64,000 nucleotides of DNA from Amborella trichopoda (GCF_000471905.2 NW_006499751.1:2706084-2770083); one strand, 5' to 3'. Shown: positions 20,246 through 32,344, counted from the first letter of the stretch. The notes: generated by a model from the letters alone, not told the origin. Numbers and translations are program-made.

Positions 20246-22230
20246 TTAGGGACTTTTAAGGTCGTTCCCCTCATCGAACCAATTTGGGCAGCTTTTTACA
20301 CCATCACTACAGTTAGACATGTGCAGGGAGTATTTTCGATCTTTCCTCTGCTTAGACCGCTGGGGAGTGCTTTTAACATCATCACCCTCATTGGATGTGC
20401 CCCGAGTAGGAGATGACCCAGGGACGTCCTCTTGGTGAGGTGAAGGAGTAAGGAAAGTTGCGTCGAGGATGAAGTCCTGTGTAGGCAACGGGGGAAGAGC
20501 CTTGAGAAATTTCTGCTCGACTGGTGATTAAGGCACCTTGTTCTTTCGACGAGCAGCCCTTGGGGCACATCTTCTCCTGGTTTTCATCGGAAGTGCATGA
20601 TTCATCTCGCTAGGTTTGTGAACAGCCCTAGCTCTACAAACTGCCTATCGCTTCAAAGATTTGAGTCTGCTTCGCTCATGGTAAACTCTCCATGGTTGGG
20701 AAGTTGAGGGTTCAACAAGACCTGAATTATCATTACACGGGTCTTGTGTTGGGAGGTCCTCTCGCATCGGTGGAGCAATGACTTTTCCAAAACGTTACAA
20801 GCTTCTTGGCATCCCTATATCTTCTTTACGATTATGTCATGAAAATTGGAGCACTCGCTTAGGTTGTGGCCCCATATCTGATGGTACGGGCACCAATGGT
20901 TCTCAGTTCCCTGGACGAGGCATCGGGGCTGCCTTGCCGGCTTTGGTATGATGAGACCTTCTTGAATCATCATGACAAAAAAGGCACGAAGGAGATCGGG
21001 CGTTTCATCTTCCTCATGGACTATCACTACGTGGGAAGCTTCTGCTACCCTGAATGCTTTCTTTAGCTCTTCGAGTTTTATCTGACCCTTCTGGATCAGA
21101 GCCTCAATGATGCCTTTAAGCATGTAGCATTCCTCTGTGGGGTGGTTAATCCTTTGATGGTAAGCACAGTAATTTACATGAGTGTCGAGTCCTGCTTGCT
21201 CAGGGAACTTGGACTCAGGCAGCTCGATCATGTTATGTTCCAATAACAGTCGAAGTAATGCAGGTACCCATTCTTTTCCAAAAGGGTAAACTTTATTCTT
21301 GTGCTTGGTCCAATAATCTTCTTGATTAAGGTTCGCAAGTGGGGGTACCCGGTTGTAGGACTGCTACTGCTTGCCAGCCTTAGGTGTTGTTTTTGTCGTG
21401 CTCCCCTTTGGAGAGGTCTAAAGTCTGAGAGGCAGCCTTCTTTGGATCGCTTACGGTGACAGCTACACTGATCACCCCTTTTTGATGATTTCCTCGAGGG
21501 TTGGTTCGAGAGTTACCATTGCCTCGGCTATTGCCCGAGCTTGAAGATTGCTGTCATGACCTATTTTGGTAGTGTGACAAACTCTCTATGCGCACAGACT
21601 TAAAGATAAGCCTTGACATGGAGGTTGGATTAGAGGCCTCAACATGTTGAGCGATCTCAGGTCGCATGTTTCACACACATGTCCGCACTGCTTCCTTCTC
21701 AGGCACAGGATTGGGATGGCAAGCAGTCGGATCTCTCCAACTTGCTATGAATTGATCGACGGGTTCGTCTGGTTTCTGAGTCAAGGTGAGAAGCTCTATG
21801 GTTTGGACCTCTCTCTCGACCTCATAGAAGCGTTGGTGGAACAATTTCTCCATTTCCTCCCAAGTATCTATTGAATTTTGGGGAAGCCAGACCTACCATT
21901 GAAAGGCAGGGCCATCAAGAGTTTCAATGAACTAATGGAGGAGGAGTCTCCCATTAACTGCTGTCTCTCGACATGCCACTTGGAAGTGGGTGATCTGCTA
22001 GGACGTCGTACTATTGAACAAGGGAGACTTCCCTTTCTTGTAGTTTGAGGGAAACGACACCTGATCAATGTAAGAGGGGTACGGCTTCTGGTAAAGCATT
22101 GTACCCTGTATACCCAGGATCTGCCTGTTCTTTAGGCTATGGGTTACCATAGCATCGATGTCTGCCTGTGAGAGGGGCTGAGGGACAGTATTGTCCTGTG
22201 AGGCAGGAAGAGGAGGTTGCCTTGACACTG
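20246..22230 (-). pseudogene. Element 1 gag: capsid core and zinc-knuckle-like repeats, degenerate
   Basis: The minus strand encodes a Gag resembling that of element 3. It has a conserved entry (QADIDAMVTHSLKN, about 22150), a PYPSYIDQV segment (about 22085), and the capsid core with LFHQRFYEV and TLTQKPDEPVDQFIASWR (21853-21720). Then come two zinc-knuckle-like repeats: CAYHQRINHPTEEC (about 21170) and CPYHQIWGHNLSEC (about 20870), each C-X2-H-X5-H-X4-C rather than the usual CCHC. Each is followed by a helical LIQKGQIKLEELKKAF-like or similar segment. The C-terminal part (20246-20570) is Pro/Ser-rich. Frameshifts and stops break it. Confidence 0.75.
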
Positions 22231-23908
22231 CATCATCTAAGTACTGGGAGTCGGCCTCATGACGAGATGCATTGACTGGGGATCACATGCTTTTCATACG
22301 ATCAATTTTCTTCATCATTTCTTGCACCATCTGTTTGAAACTATCCATGCGTGCTTCTTGGGAGTCACTAGGTTCATTTACAATCATGACGCTGACCGTT
22401 CCTCCAGAGAGGTCGGGCTTAGGTACGTTGGCACGTTATGCACGGTAGATCGGTCAGTAAGCACTCAGCATGCCCCAACTGGACTCAACTCTTGTATTCT
22501 GAGCATGTAAGGACTGGTTCTTGACAGTCTTGAGACCATGGCTGCTGAGTGGCTGGGTCATTCTCTATGACACTGACCACCTTGCAGGTTTCTAGCACGT
22601 CTTCTTTGGGCTTTGTTGTCTTAAGAGGGTAGAAGGGATTCTGATGTAGAGGGTCATCGAAACTAGGTGCCCCGACTATCTGGGTTGCTTCCCTTTTCAG
22701 GATTTGATTACCCCTGTCACTCTTGGCTTTGAGGCATTAATGAACCTCATGCCAGAACTGCGATCGGGATTGCAGCTGTTCGGCTCTTCTGGCACAAGAG
22801 AGAGTTGTCTCCATTCGGTGACGCAAAGGGTGTAGGCCAGGAACTGAGGTCAACTTGGGCCGGGGAGGAAGAAGGATTTGATCTTCCATAAAGCCTTTGC
22901 CCCGAGCTTTCCTAGGGGCTCCAGAGGCATGATCGAGATGACGGGGTTACTTCAAGATGACACTCTTGGGGAAGGTCTTCGAGTACCAAGGCTTGAGGTG
23001 CTTGCCCGAAAGAGAAGTGGTAGAGGAAGAGGGGACCAGCTCTCAACGATGTCTTAGTCGAGAGGAAGAAGAGGTTTGTGAAGGTGGCGCGTGTGCGCTC
23101 ATAGCAGTAACATTCCAAGTGACCTAGGGGTCGACCCGGGCTGGAACAGGTGGTCCGACCATAAGAGGCCGAGAGCTTCGAGCATGTGTCTACAAGGGAA
23201 CAGGTGAGGGCCTGCCCCTTACAGGGTACACTAGTGTGTTCGCAGTGGGAGGACGAGGTGGTCGTCTCCCGTGCACTCGGGTTCGTGCAGCGATGGCGTT
23301 GCCCCGAGTAGTGGGATGCATATGCATGTGCATAGGTTTCGGCTCTTGGAGGCTTGATCCTGAACACTTTCTCGAGGTAAAACAAAGGTTCCCCCAAGGT
23401 GTGGCTCGAGTGGGTGTCCCACGAGCCTTAGCATGTGTGTGAGAGGTAGAGGCCCCAGGGTCTCCTCCTTTATGTGTTGGGCCTTTAAGCATAAAGTCCT
23501 GAAGTGGTGGAGGAATGTGGGGGGTAGCCTTGAAGCAACCCACAGGAGCAATAACAACTTGCTTGCCTTTTGCAGATAGGGACTTAGCAGTCTTTCGACG
23601 TACCTCGGCAATACGACTGGCAAGTGACTTGCCGGTAACGGGGTGCATGCTGTGAGTGGTAGTAGATGTGCTACCAATGCAAGGCGGTTTGCTGGAGGTT
23701 CCACCAGAGCTAGGAGATGGGGAGTTAGGGACCTTAAAGTCCCTCGTCGCACCTATCCAAGTTAAGACCTGAGAGCTAGACACTGGGTCTATGTTCAAAA
23801 GGAAGGATGGGAATGAATTTCGAGGAACTTGTTCCCGAGGTAAGCTCGCGAATGCAGGGATGAAAAATCCCCCATCCTGATAAATGGGTTCAGAAACCCA
23901 GAAGCCAT
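22231..23908 (-). pseudogene. Element 1 ORF1 / N-terminal gag region, degenerate
   Basis: The start is ATG at 23908-23906 (minus strand), chosen because MASGFLNPFI matches MAPGLFNPFI at the start of element 3's frame at 51558. A frameshift follows within about 15 codons; the match then continues in the frame at 23900-23190 (SQVLTWIGATRD, KGKQVVIAP, AKARGTPTRA). This is a basic, Pro/Ser/Thr-rich protein segment with no recognised fold. The part from 23190 to 22231 is strongly broken but lies where element 3 has further gag sequence. Confidence 0.65.
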
Positions 23909-23976
23909 GTGAATGTAATACAAAAAACAAAAGGAGATACTAGTCAAACAAGGACGATCCGACAATGGGGTAGTAA

Positions 23977-23995
23977 GTCCCCAGTGGAGTCGCCA
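23977..23995 (-). other. Primer binding site of element 1
   Basis: The minus strand reads TGGCGACTCCACTGGGGAC, beginning with the TGG that pairs with a tRNA CCA end, three bases inside the 5' LTR. Element 3 has the same site with one change (51472-51490). I do not assign the tRNA species. Confidence 0.85.
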
Positions 23996-24161
23996 AGCAG
24001 ATTAGGTGTCTCGATCTCGTCATCTGGGTAGGGATGATCTGACGGTACGTGTCTCAGGTTTCAGGGGAACCCATGACTTGACATCGCTCTCTCCAGAACC
24101 TTGTTAAGAAACAAGGGCAGGTATACCAACCGATGAGAGAGGAATTTAAGATGGGTTTGGG

Positions 24162-24167
24162 ACTTAC
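24162..24167 (-). other. Conserved splice-donor-like GTAAGT in 5' LTR of element 1
   Basis: The minus strand reads CCGA|GTAAGTCC at the position shared by all LTRs in the window that keep this region. In this 5' LTR it would lie in the transcribed leader, upstream of gag. Confidence 0.55.
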
Positions 24168-24589
24168 TCGGGCTGGCTCACGTGGGCGCCCTCTTAGATC
24201 ATGAAGAAAGCCCCCCAGTCTTTCAACTGGTTCGAAATCGCCTCCCTTGGCCTGTACTCTTCTGTTTATGTAATCACACACACATGGTTAATGTTACAAG
24301 ACAAGTGGGCTAAGGGACGCCACTTTGTCTTTGGGTGAATGTACACAGGTATACACATCCAAGAGAAGAAAGGGAGAATAAGAAGATAAAGATTGGGGTG
24401 AGAGGAAGAAAAGAAAGAGGAAAGAAGAATTTGACTAAGTGGCTAAACTGATACAGTGGCTAGACAAGTAGGTGATTGACCCGGCATGGTAGCAAGACAG
24501 GCACGACAACTCAGATTGGCACAACGACATTACTACTAGACATTAGAACCAATACCAACCAGCCTGGCATGATGGTTAGTCTGTCATGG

Positions 24590-25075
24590 CAGTAAGAAGG
24601 GCTTCCATCGTCCATGACAAGAGAAAGAGAAAAGGAACAAACATGGACGACGATGGGCTTTCACTGTCATGACAGGAGAGAGAGAAGAGGAAGAAACATG
24701 GACAACAATGGGCTTTTGCTGTCCATGATAGGAGAGAGAGAAGAGAAAGAAACATGGATAGCGATGGGCTTTTGTCGTCCATGATAGAGGAAAGAGAAAA
24801 GAGAAGAAACATGGATGGTGCTGGGCTTCTGCAATCCATGACAGAGGAAAGATAAGAGAGAATAAACATGAACGACGATGGGCTTCCACCGTCCATGGCA
24901 AGGGAGGGAGGAGAGGGAAGATGCATGGACAATGATGAGCTTCCACTGTCCATGACGAAAGAAAGAAGAGGAGAAAGAAAACATGGACGGGGATGAGCTT
25001 CCACCATCCATGACATAAGAAGGAGAAGAGAGAAAATATGGATGGCGATGGGCTTCCGTCGTCCATGACATAGGA
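24590..25075. repeat. Hairpin array in the 5' LTR of element 1
   Basis: About nine units of 50-57 bases of the same CATGGACGGCG...CGCCGTCCATG type as at 6523-7395. The smaller number of units explains most of the length difference between the two LTRs. Confidence 0.85.
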
Positions 25076-25563
25076 AGAAACTCAGATAGTGGCCCAGCCC
25101 GTCACTAAGGTTAAGGCTCGGCTCACTGTGTGTGTTCCAGAGGAGATCATCATCATAGCCGGCAATAAGCTCTGTCGTGCATGAATGGAGAAGAGAGAGA
25201 ACAAGGAGAAAGAAAGAAGTGAGAGATTAAAAAAGAGAGAAGATGCATTATGAAAGAATGAGGATAAGTAAAGAAAGAGAATAGAGGAAAAGAAGAAAGA
25301 AGAAGATGAAAGACACGCACGGCGATTGTCCAATGCCATGCATGCTGAGAGAAAAGAGAGAAAGAGGAGGAGAGAGAAAGATAGAAAGATGAGAGGAGGA
25401 GAGAGATGATAGAAGGAGAGAGAAAGAGATATATAAGAGGAGGAGAGAGAAAGAGAGATGAGAGGAGGAGAGAGAAAATTACCTTACCGAAAGGTACCAA
25501 CCTTTTTCTTCTCCCTCCTCTCCCTCTCCAAGACACCCACAATCTCAAAGAAAATTCTCAAAT

Positions 25564-25569
25564 TTTATT
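25564..25569 (-). terminator. AATAAA poly(A) signal in 5' LTR of element 1
   Basis: TTTATT on this strand, about 50 bases downstream (in element direction) of the TATA box, as in the other minus-strand LTRs. Confidence 0.5.
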
Positions 25570-25618
25570 GATTGATGTAGAAAATGAGGGGAAGCCTTTT
25601 ACAATTAGGTTTAACACA

Positions 25619-25626
25619 TATTTATA
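25619..25626 (-). promoter_or_regulatory. LTR promoter TATA box of element 1
   Basis: The minus strand reads TATAAATA after a conserved GGGCCCAATT block. This copy lies in the 5' LTR and would start the genomic RNA. Confidence 0.6.
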
Positions 25627-26934
25627 GAATTGGGCCCAAACATGGGTAGATGCCCAAAATCTACCCTAATTGATGATAATTACAATTATTGTGAATTAAA
25701 GAAAAATCTAAAAATAGGGTGTAAAATGACAATTTTGCCCCTGCCCAACAATTCATGAAATTCCAAAACAGCTGCTACCACCCTAGAACATGGATGATCT
25801 TCCATGACTGATTCAGAGTTGCTCTGGCACCCATTTTATCGAAAGATGATTACTTTCTCGTTGGGCTCGACATGACCGATTTGAAACCAACTTCAAACGA
25901 CAGATCGTGATTTTAGGCCACTATCACGCGACTCAAAATTTGCATGGACCTTGGAAACTTTGGATCGATAGTGTGCTTATCCTTTGATAGTTTTCTTTGA
26001 TTTTTTCATTGAATCACATTGATCATGTCATCACGGTCGCGTTGTAACAAATGCAGCTCGATTTCGTGCCCAAACAAAGATTTTGCAACTTTTGGGTTTT
26101 GACTGGAATCAGGAATTCCAGCGGCCGAAATTTACAGCAACTTTGACGCCTTCATGTGCCAAATCCGATCGTTCATCATGTGCGACCTTCAGACCAGAAA
26201 TAGCCTTAGATCTTACGCATGTGATGGAACTAGTCTTGTGTCGATTCGATGCGCGAGCGTCGTGATATGGCCGCTCGAGTGGGTCGTGGTGCTGCTGAAT
26301 TTTCAACAAATTTTGCCACAAATTGTCAAATTCGCTCTAGTTTTTCTCCTTGCTAGGACGTCGTCACGGGGCATACCATATATCGAAACGCTCATCATGA
26401 CGCGACGAACACGCTTCAAAAGGTTTGAGTGCAACCCAACTCAAAACGAGTGAGATACATCTCTTCAAAATTTCTACTCATGACTGTGAAAACAGTCGCC
26501 ATTAATGGTGTCTTGGTGCAGGGAGGGCACACATGAATAGTGTGTGACCTATCCTTTTTTAATATTTTTCCCATAACTTTGTCCTGATGTGTTTGTTTAA
26601 GATGAAACTTGACCCATAGGGGTTTTCGATCGTATCAGATCCAACGGTGGTTTCACAACAATTTGACTCACCAAAAATAGAGTTCCAGTTATGGGGTTCG
26701 TTTCAGGGTAGAGACTGATTTTTCTGAAATTGTTTCTTTGTCTGTACAGCCATAGACATGTCGGATGGTGACAAAACATGGCAGGTGGCCTTCTAAAGTG
26801 CTTAGGAAGATTTTCACCCGTTCTGGGGCAATTCTGAGACTGTGAAAAATTCCATTGTATGTCAGGGCTTTATTGATCGGCTTCCTCTTTATTCCGCATC
26901 GGGGACTTAAGGTGCTTAAAAATGCAATCAAACA

Positions 26935-26939
26935 CCATA
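26935..26939. repeat. Target-site duplication CCATA, right copy, element 1
   Basis: Identical to 5457-5461 and directly beside the LTR terminus CAAACA. Confidence 0.85.
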
Positions 26940-27371
26940 CTCTACCAATTCATTGATTTGTTTACACCCACAATTTCGAGTATAAACAGTCTTACACCTT
27001 TCGTGGGGCCGATCAAGCTCCCCTTCTATGTAAACCATTGAAGCGACCCCTTGAACCTTTGTCTCAAACGGCTGACATCAAAGAGAAACTCATCTCGGGC
27101 TCACTATGAGCTCTTGTTTCTTTTTGGGGCCTGAAAATGACAACATTTATTAAGGGGGTGTCGAAACTCCCTCGGCAAGTTCTACTCATCTCGATTCACC
27201 CCTGTGTACTTTTTGGAAGTCTGGAGCCCAGCACCAGTGGCACTATCGTTGATACCATTTCCAGTGGTGTCAGGTCTCTGGGGCTTCAGAAGGTCACTTT
27301 GTCCTTAAGGGCTTGTTGTTGTCCCTTTTGGCCTTTTTCGCTGAGTTTCAAGGAAAAGGGTTTTGTGTGCT
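26940..27371. other. Pre-insertion sequence between elements 1 and 2
   Basis: About 430 bases that were contiguous with 5340-5456 before element 1 integrated. Mixed composition and a 93-codon plus-strand frame (27137-27415) that runs into the next LTR; I recognise no domain in it. It may belong to the older element suggested at 2611-5456. Confidence 0.5.
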
Positions 27372-27533
27372 TGGTTAGGTGCCTCGATCTCGCCCTCCAG
27401 GTCGGGATGACCTGACAGCACATGTCTCGGGTTTAAGGGAACTCGAGACTTGAGATTGCTCTCTCGGGAACCTTGTTAGGAAACAAGAGCAGTTATACCA
27501 ACAGATGACAGAGGAATTTAAGGTGGGTTTAGG

Positions 27534-27539
27534 ACTTAC
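27534..27539 (-). other. Conserved splice-donor-like GTAAGT in LTR of element 2
   Basis: The minus strand reads CTGA|GTAAGTCC at the shared LTR position. Confidence 0.5.
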
Positions 27540-28299
27540 TCAGGCTGGCTTGCGTGGGCGCCCTCTTAGATCACAAATAAAGTCCTTCAGTCCCTCAACT
27601 GGTTCGAAATCACCTCCCTTGCCCTGTACTCTCTTGTTTCTGCAATCACACACACATGGTTAATGTTGCAAGACAAGTGGGCCAAGGGAATGTACACAGG
27701 GGTGCACATCTAAGAAAAGAAGGGAAGAATAAGAGGATAGAGATTGGGGTGAGAAGAAGAAAACGAAGAGATAGAACAGAGAAAAGGGGTGAGAAGGATT
27801 TGACTAAGCGGCTAGATTGATACAGTGGCTAGACCAGGAGGTGATTGACCCAGCATGGTAGTAAGATGAGCACGGTAACTCAGATCGGCACAATGACATT
27901 ACTACTAGACGACGGAACTAATACCAACCAGCCGGACATGATCTCTAGTCTGTCATGGTAGTAAGACGGGCACGGTAACTCAGACTGACATAACGACATT
28001 ACTGTTAGACGACAGGACTACCATGACAGTGCTAATCTTAACCTCCCTTAGTCAAATAAGAGAGGAAGAAGAAATAAGAGAGAAAAGAAAGAGAGAGATA
28101 CAAGAAGATGAAGAAGAGAAAGGTAGAGTAGAAGAAAGGAGAAGAGAAAAGAAGACGAGAAAAAGATGAAGGAGAAAGAATAAGAGAGAGAGGGAACAGA
28201 GAGACATGGAAAAGAGGGAAAAGAGAGAAAAGAAGATAGGAAGAAGTGATAGAAACAAAGAATAAGGAAGAAGGAAGAGAGAGGAAGATAGATAGAGAA

Positions 28300-28860
28300 G
28301 GAAAGCATGGATGGCGATGAGCTTCTGCTATCCACGACAGGAGAGAGAGAAAAGAAAGAAACATGGACGATGATGAGCTTCCATCATCTATGATAATGGA
28401 GCGAGGAGAGAAAAGATGCATGAACGGCGATGGGCTTCCGCCGTACATGACGAAGGAGATAGGAGAGAATGCACATGGATAGCAATGGGCTTTCGCTATC
28501 CTTGATGAAGGAGAGATGAGAGAGAAGATGCATGGATGATGACGGGCTTCTGTTGTTCATGACATGAGAGAGATAAGAGAGAGAACATGAATGATGATGG
28601 CTTCTGCTGTCCATGACATGAAAGAGTGACAAGAGAGAGAACATGAACAGCGATGTCTTCCGTCATCCATGACATGAAAGAGAGACAAGAGAGAGAACAT
28701 GGACGGCGATGGCTTCTGCTGTTCATGACATGAAAGAGAGACTAGAGAGAGAACATGGATGGCGACGGCTTCCATCGTTCATGACATGAAAGAGAGAAAG
28801 GAAAGGAAAACATGGATGGTAATGAGCTTCTGTCGTCCATGAAAAGAAGGGAAAGAGACC
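28300..28860. repeat. Hairpin array in LTR of element 2
   Basis: About eleven units of 45-57 bases of the same inverted-repeat type. The unit at 28474-28504 (CATGGATAGC with GCTATCCTTG) keeps nearly complementary arms despite changes from the consensus. Confidence 0.85.
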
Positions 28861-29344
28861 TGGACAGTGACCCGACCCGCCACCAGGGTTAGGCTTGACT
28901 CACAATTCATCTTTCAGGAGATAAGAAAGGAAAGAGAATGTCATGCACGGTGATAGGCGCACCGTGCATGACTGAGGAGGAGAGAGAAAGGAAAGATAGG
29001 AGAGAGACAAGGAACGATAAAGAAAGAGAGAATAGAGAAAGAAAGAAAGGAAGAGAGAGAAACATGGAAGAAAGAAAAAAGAAAATAAAAAGAAGAGTGG
29101 AGAGAGAAAAAAAGAGAACAGAGAAGGAGAGAGAAAGAGAGAGATAAGAAGAGGAGAGAGAAAGAGAGATGAGAGGAGAGAGAAAGAGGGAGAAGAGAGG
29201 AGGAGAGAAAGAGAGAGAAAGAGGAGAGAAGAGAGAGATAAGAGGAGGAGAGAGAAAGTTACCTTACCGAAGGATACTAGCCTTTTTCTTTCTCTTCTCT
29301 CTCTCTCCAAGACACACCCACAATCTCAAAGCAAATTCTCAAAT

Positions 29345-29350
29345 TTTATT
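29345..29350 (-). terminator. AATAAA poly(A) signal in LTR of element 2
   Basis: TTTATT on this strand, about 50 bases downstream of the TATA box in element direction. In a 3' LTR this could be the functional site for the genomic RNA. Confidence 0.5.
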
Positions 29351-29399
29351 GATCGATGTAGAGAATCAGGGGAAGCCTTTTACAATTAGGTTTAGCATG

Positions 29400-29409
29400 T
29401 ATTTATAAA
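29400..29409 (-). promoter_or_regulatory. LTR TATA box of element 2
   Basis: The minus strand reads TTTATAAATA next to the conserved GGGCCCAATTT block. Confidence 0.55.
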
Positions 29410-30462
29410 ATTGGGCCCAAACATAGGTGGATGCTCAAAATCTATCATAATTGATGATAATTACAATTATTTTATGCGACTCTAAATTTGCATGGATCTT
29501 GAAACTTTGAATCAATAGTGTGCTCATTTCATGATAGTTTTCTTTGATTTCTTCATTGTATTGCGTTGAGCATGCCATCATGATCACATTGTAACAAATG
29601 CAGCTCGATTTCATGCCTGAACAAAGATTTCGTAACTTTTGGGTTTTGGGCGAAATCTGGAATTTCGACGGCCGAAATTTACAGTAACTAACACCTTGTA
29701 TGTAAAATCTGATCGTTCATCACGTGTAGGGTTCGGACCAGAGATAGCCGTAGATCTTACACACGCGATGGAATTTGTCTCGTATCGATCCGATGTGCAA
29801 GGGTCATGATATGGCCGCTCGAGTGGGTCGTGGTGCTACTGAATGCTTTTCAACTTTTGCCGCAAATTGCCAACTTCGCTCTAGCTTTTCTCCTTGTTCA
29901 CGTATCGTCAACGGGCGTACCACATATTGAAACACTCATCTTGACAGAACGAACACTCTTCAAAAGGTCTGAGCATAGTCCAACTCAAAATGAGTGAGAT
30001 ATGACTGTAAAAAAAGTCACCATTAATGGTGACTTGGTGCGGGGAGGACGCATGGGAATAGTGTGCAGTCCACCCCTTTTTAATGTTTCACCCATAAGTT
30101 TGTCATGGAACATCCAATTAAGTCGAAACTTGACTCATAGGAGTTTTTAACCTTTTCAGATCTAATGTCGGTGATCTCATAGCCATTTGACACACCGAAA
30201 ATAGAGTTTTAGTTACAGGGTCCATTTCAAGGTGCTAGAGGCAGATTTTTCTGAAATTGTTTCGTTGTCTGCACTGCCTTAGACATGTCAGATTGTGACG
30301 AAACTTAGCAGGTGGCCTTTTAGAGTCCTTAAAAATATTTTCACTTGCTTTGGGGTAATTATGAGATTGTAAAAAATTCCAATGTACGTCAGGGCTTCAT
30401 TGAACGACTTCCTCTTTTATTCCGCATCGAGGACTTTTGGTGCTAAAAAATGTCTTCAAACA

Positions 30463-30480
30463 ACATGCCCCATTGAATGT
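30463..30480 (-). other. Probable polypurine tract of element 2
   Basis: The minus strand reads CATTCAATGGGGCATGT immediately before the 3' LTR. Element 3 has CATTCGGTGGGGCATGC at the same place (62171-62187). This shared guanine-rich motif is the best candidate for the plus-strand primer. Confidence 0.6.
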
Positions 30481-32344
30481 TATGTTTCAAGAGAAGCGAG
30501 AAGGAATCATTCGAAAAATTTTCTTGGCTTTATTTCTTTTTGCTTCTAAGCCACAGGACCACGTGAATGCCGAGGAGATATCCATGAAATGCTATGACTA
30601 AGATGCTCAGATGTTTGGATGCAATGTGTAGGTCCATCCATGGAGACTTTGGGGGAGAAGAGACTTTTTTTAGGGATCCTGTCGAAGTCCTCACCCTCAA
30701 GGAACTATTTGTGATTTTGATAACTAAGGATTTTGTATGGACCTCGTTGGTCAGAATCAGCCTCGGCTGGTAATCAAGTGCCATGCTTAAGGGAATTTTT
30801 TCGATTTAGTTTGGGTTTGTTTGTTTTGTGGTTTTTTCTGGATGGTCTACTGAAGGGCCTTCTATTGGTGGTGTTTTCTTTTCGCACCAGATATTCCTTG
30901 GCAGACGGGGTACCTCATTTTGTGACCTGCTTTTGGTTCATCTTCGCTTTCTGCTAGCAGTTTCAACAATCATGATACCTCTCTTATTCGTTCAAGGCAT
31001 CCCCTGAGGGCTCAATCCTGACTATTGCATCACAGGTCCAAAGTCATGGTTGACTTAACCTTCTTGGGGAGCCTTCAGCATCTTGGAGTGCGCTAGTGAC
31101 CTATTGGGAATAGTTCTCTTCTTCATGAGACTTGTCTTGCCTTCTTGGCGAATCTTCTGTCCTTCGAGTCCTTTTGCAAACGAACTCAGACTGTCGTAAT
31201 CGTTCCTTGATGCTTGTCTTTTTGGGTCCTGATATCAGGGATTTTTCTTTTGAATGCAGGTTAAAGCCACCTATAGGGGCGAACACTGCATCAACCTACT
31301 TATTGATCCAAGCGCCTTTTACTGTTTTTCACTTGGTCTTGAGAAGTGGTGCCGTAAAAAAGGATTTCACCAACCTCCTTTTATTCGGGCTCTTTTACCC
31401 ATGACCTTACGGCCATGTCCACCCTTATTCTTCCATTTTTACTCACAGTGCCCCTTTAGGTTTTCACCGTGCCCGGGTCTTTATTTTCACGAAAGTCTCT
31501 TACTCATGGTTTCGTGACCATGCCCGTCCGTCATTTTTACTCATGGCGTTCCCTTGTTCAGGTATACACCATGCCCGTTATTTTTTTTACGTTTTTTATT
31601 TTTTATTTTTGGTGTGAAGGAGTGTTTAGGGTCATGCCTTCGGGACCGATGCAAAGCAGTTTAAAGTCATGCAGCCAGGATGTGCACTACGGTTTAAGAT
31701 CATACAGCTGAACTGTGGTGGAGATTGAGGATGTATGGATGGAAGGTGGAAACTGGTGACCCACTAACTAACGATGAATATGGATGGCAGGATGGCGTGG
31801 CATTTGCGAGTGCGGGTGAAACTCGTAGGAGAATGATGAATGGTAAGGAAGGAGGATGGATTTTAATGGGGGTTTGAGAGTGATGCGCACACACAAATGG
31901 GTTGGTTAGGGAAGAAATGCACGAACACGCACATAAAGGGTGTGTGTGCGTATGTGGAGCGAATTTATGGCCATGCCTCCTGGGCTCGTGCAAAGCAGTT
32001 TAATGTCATGCGGTCAGGACGTGCACTATAGTTTATGGTCATATAGCTCGAACTATGGCTATGCAGTTTAGAGTCATGTAGCTAGGACCATGCAGTTTAA
32101 GGTCGTGCAACTAGACCTCCACTACAGTTTAAGGTCATATATTTTAGACCGTAATGCTATGCCTTTTAACGTTAGGCAACCAGAACGTGCACTATGGTTT
32201 AAGGTCATACAGGTAGACCATGAAGTTTAAGGTCATGCAACTAGACCTCCACTACAGTTTAAGGTCATAGTTTTTGGACCACGGCTATGCAATTTAGGGT
32301 CATGCAGCTAGGACCATGCAGTTTAAGGTCTTACAACTAGACCC

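Larger units (their letters stand above)
5462..26934 (-). mobile_element. Element 1: complete but non-autonomous Tat-lineage Ty3/gypsy element with antisense PMD frame
   Basis: A 21.5-kb element read right to left: 5' LTR (23999-26934), primer site (23977-23995), gag (23908 to about 20246), a candidate intron end, protease region (20173-17941), an antisense PMD pseudogene (14602-17700), a 3' region of repeats (14600-9181, interrupted by an LTR at 10338-11691), and 3' LTR (9180-5462). CCATA flanks both ends. Reverse transcriptase, RNase H and integrase are missing altogether: the protease linker runs directly into the antisense frame. It would have depended on enzymes from relatives such as elements 2 and 3. 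All frames are broken. Confidence 0.9.
23999..26934 (-). mobile_element. 5' LTR of element 1
   Basis: It reaches from AGATTAGG (a mutated TGGTTAGG) beside the primer site to CAATCAAACA, followed by CCATA. It contains the splice donor complement (24162-24167), a hairpin array (24590-25075), AATAAA (25564-25569, minus strand) and a TATA box (25619-25626, minus strand). It lies on the promoter side of the element and would drive leftward transcription of gag. It differs from the 3' LTR at roughly one base in seven by eye, including unshared indels, indicating an old insertion. Confidence 0.88.
27372..30462 (-). mobile_element. 3' LTR of element 2
   Basis: It begins TGGTTAGGTGCCTCG and ends TCTTCAAACA, so on the element strand it runs TGTTTGAAGA ... 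CCTAACCA. It contains the splice-donor complement at 27534-27539 and a purine-rich tract (about 28050-28300). It also has a hairpin array (about 28300-28860), AATAAA (29345-29350, minus) and a TATA box (29400-29409, minus). The 3.1-kb length is typical of this family here. It directly abuts a conserved polypurine-like motif at 30463. Confidence 0.88.

Noticed and set aside
22912..23397. 161-codon minus-strand frame
   Set aside because: It overlaps the frame that matches element 3's ORF1 and has no counterpart there; a shadow frame.
28900..29310. Frames of 136 and 79 codons in purine-rich sequence
   Set aside because: Low complexity; both strands are open, as in the tract at 6160-6520.
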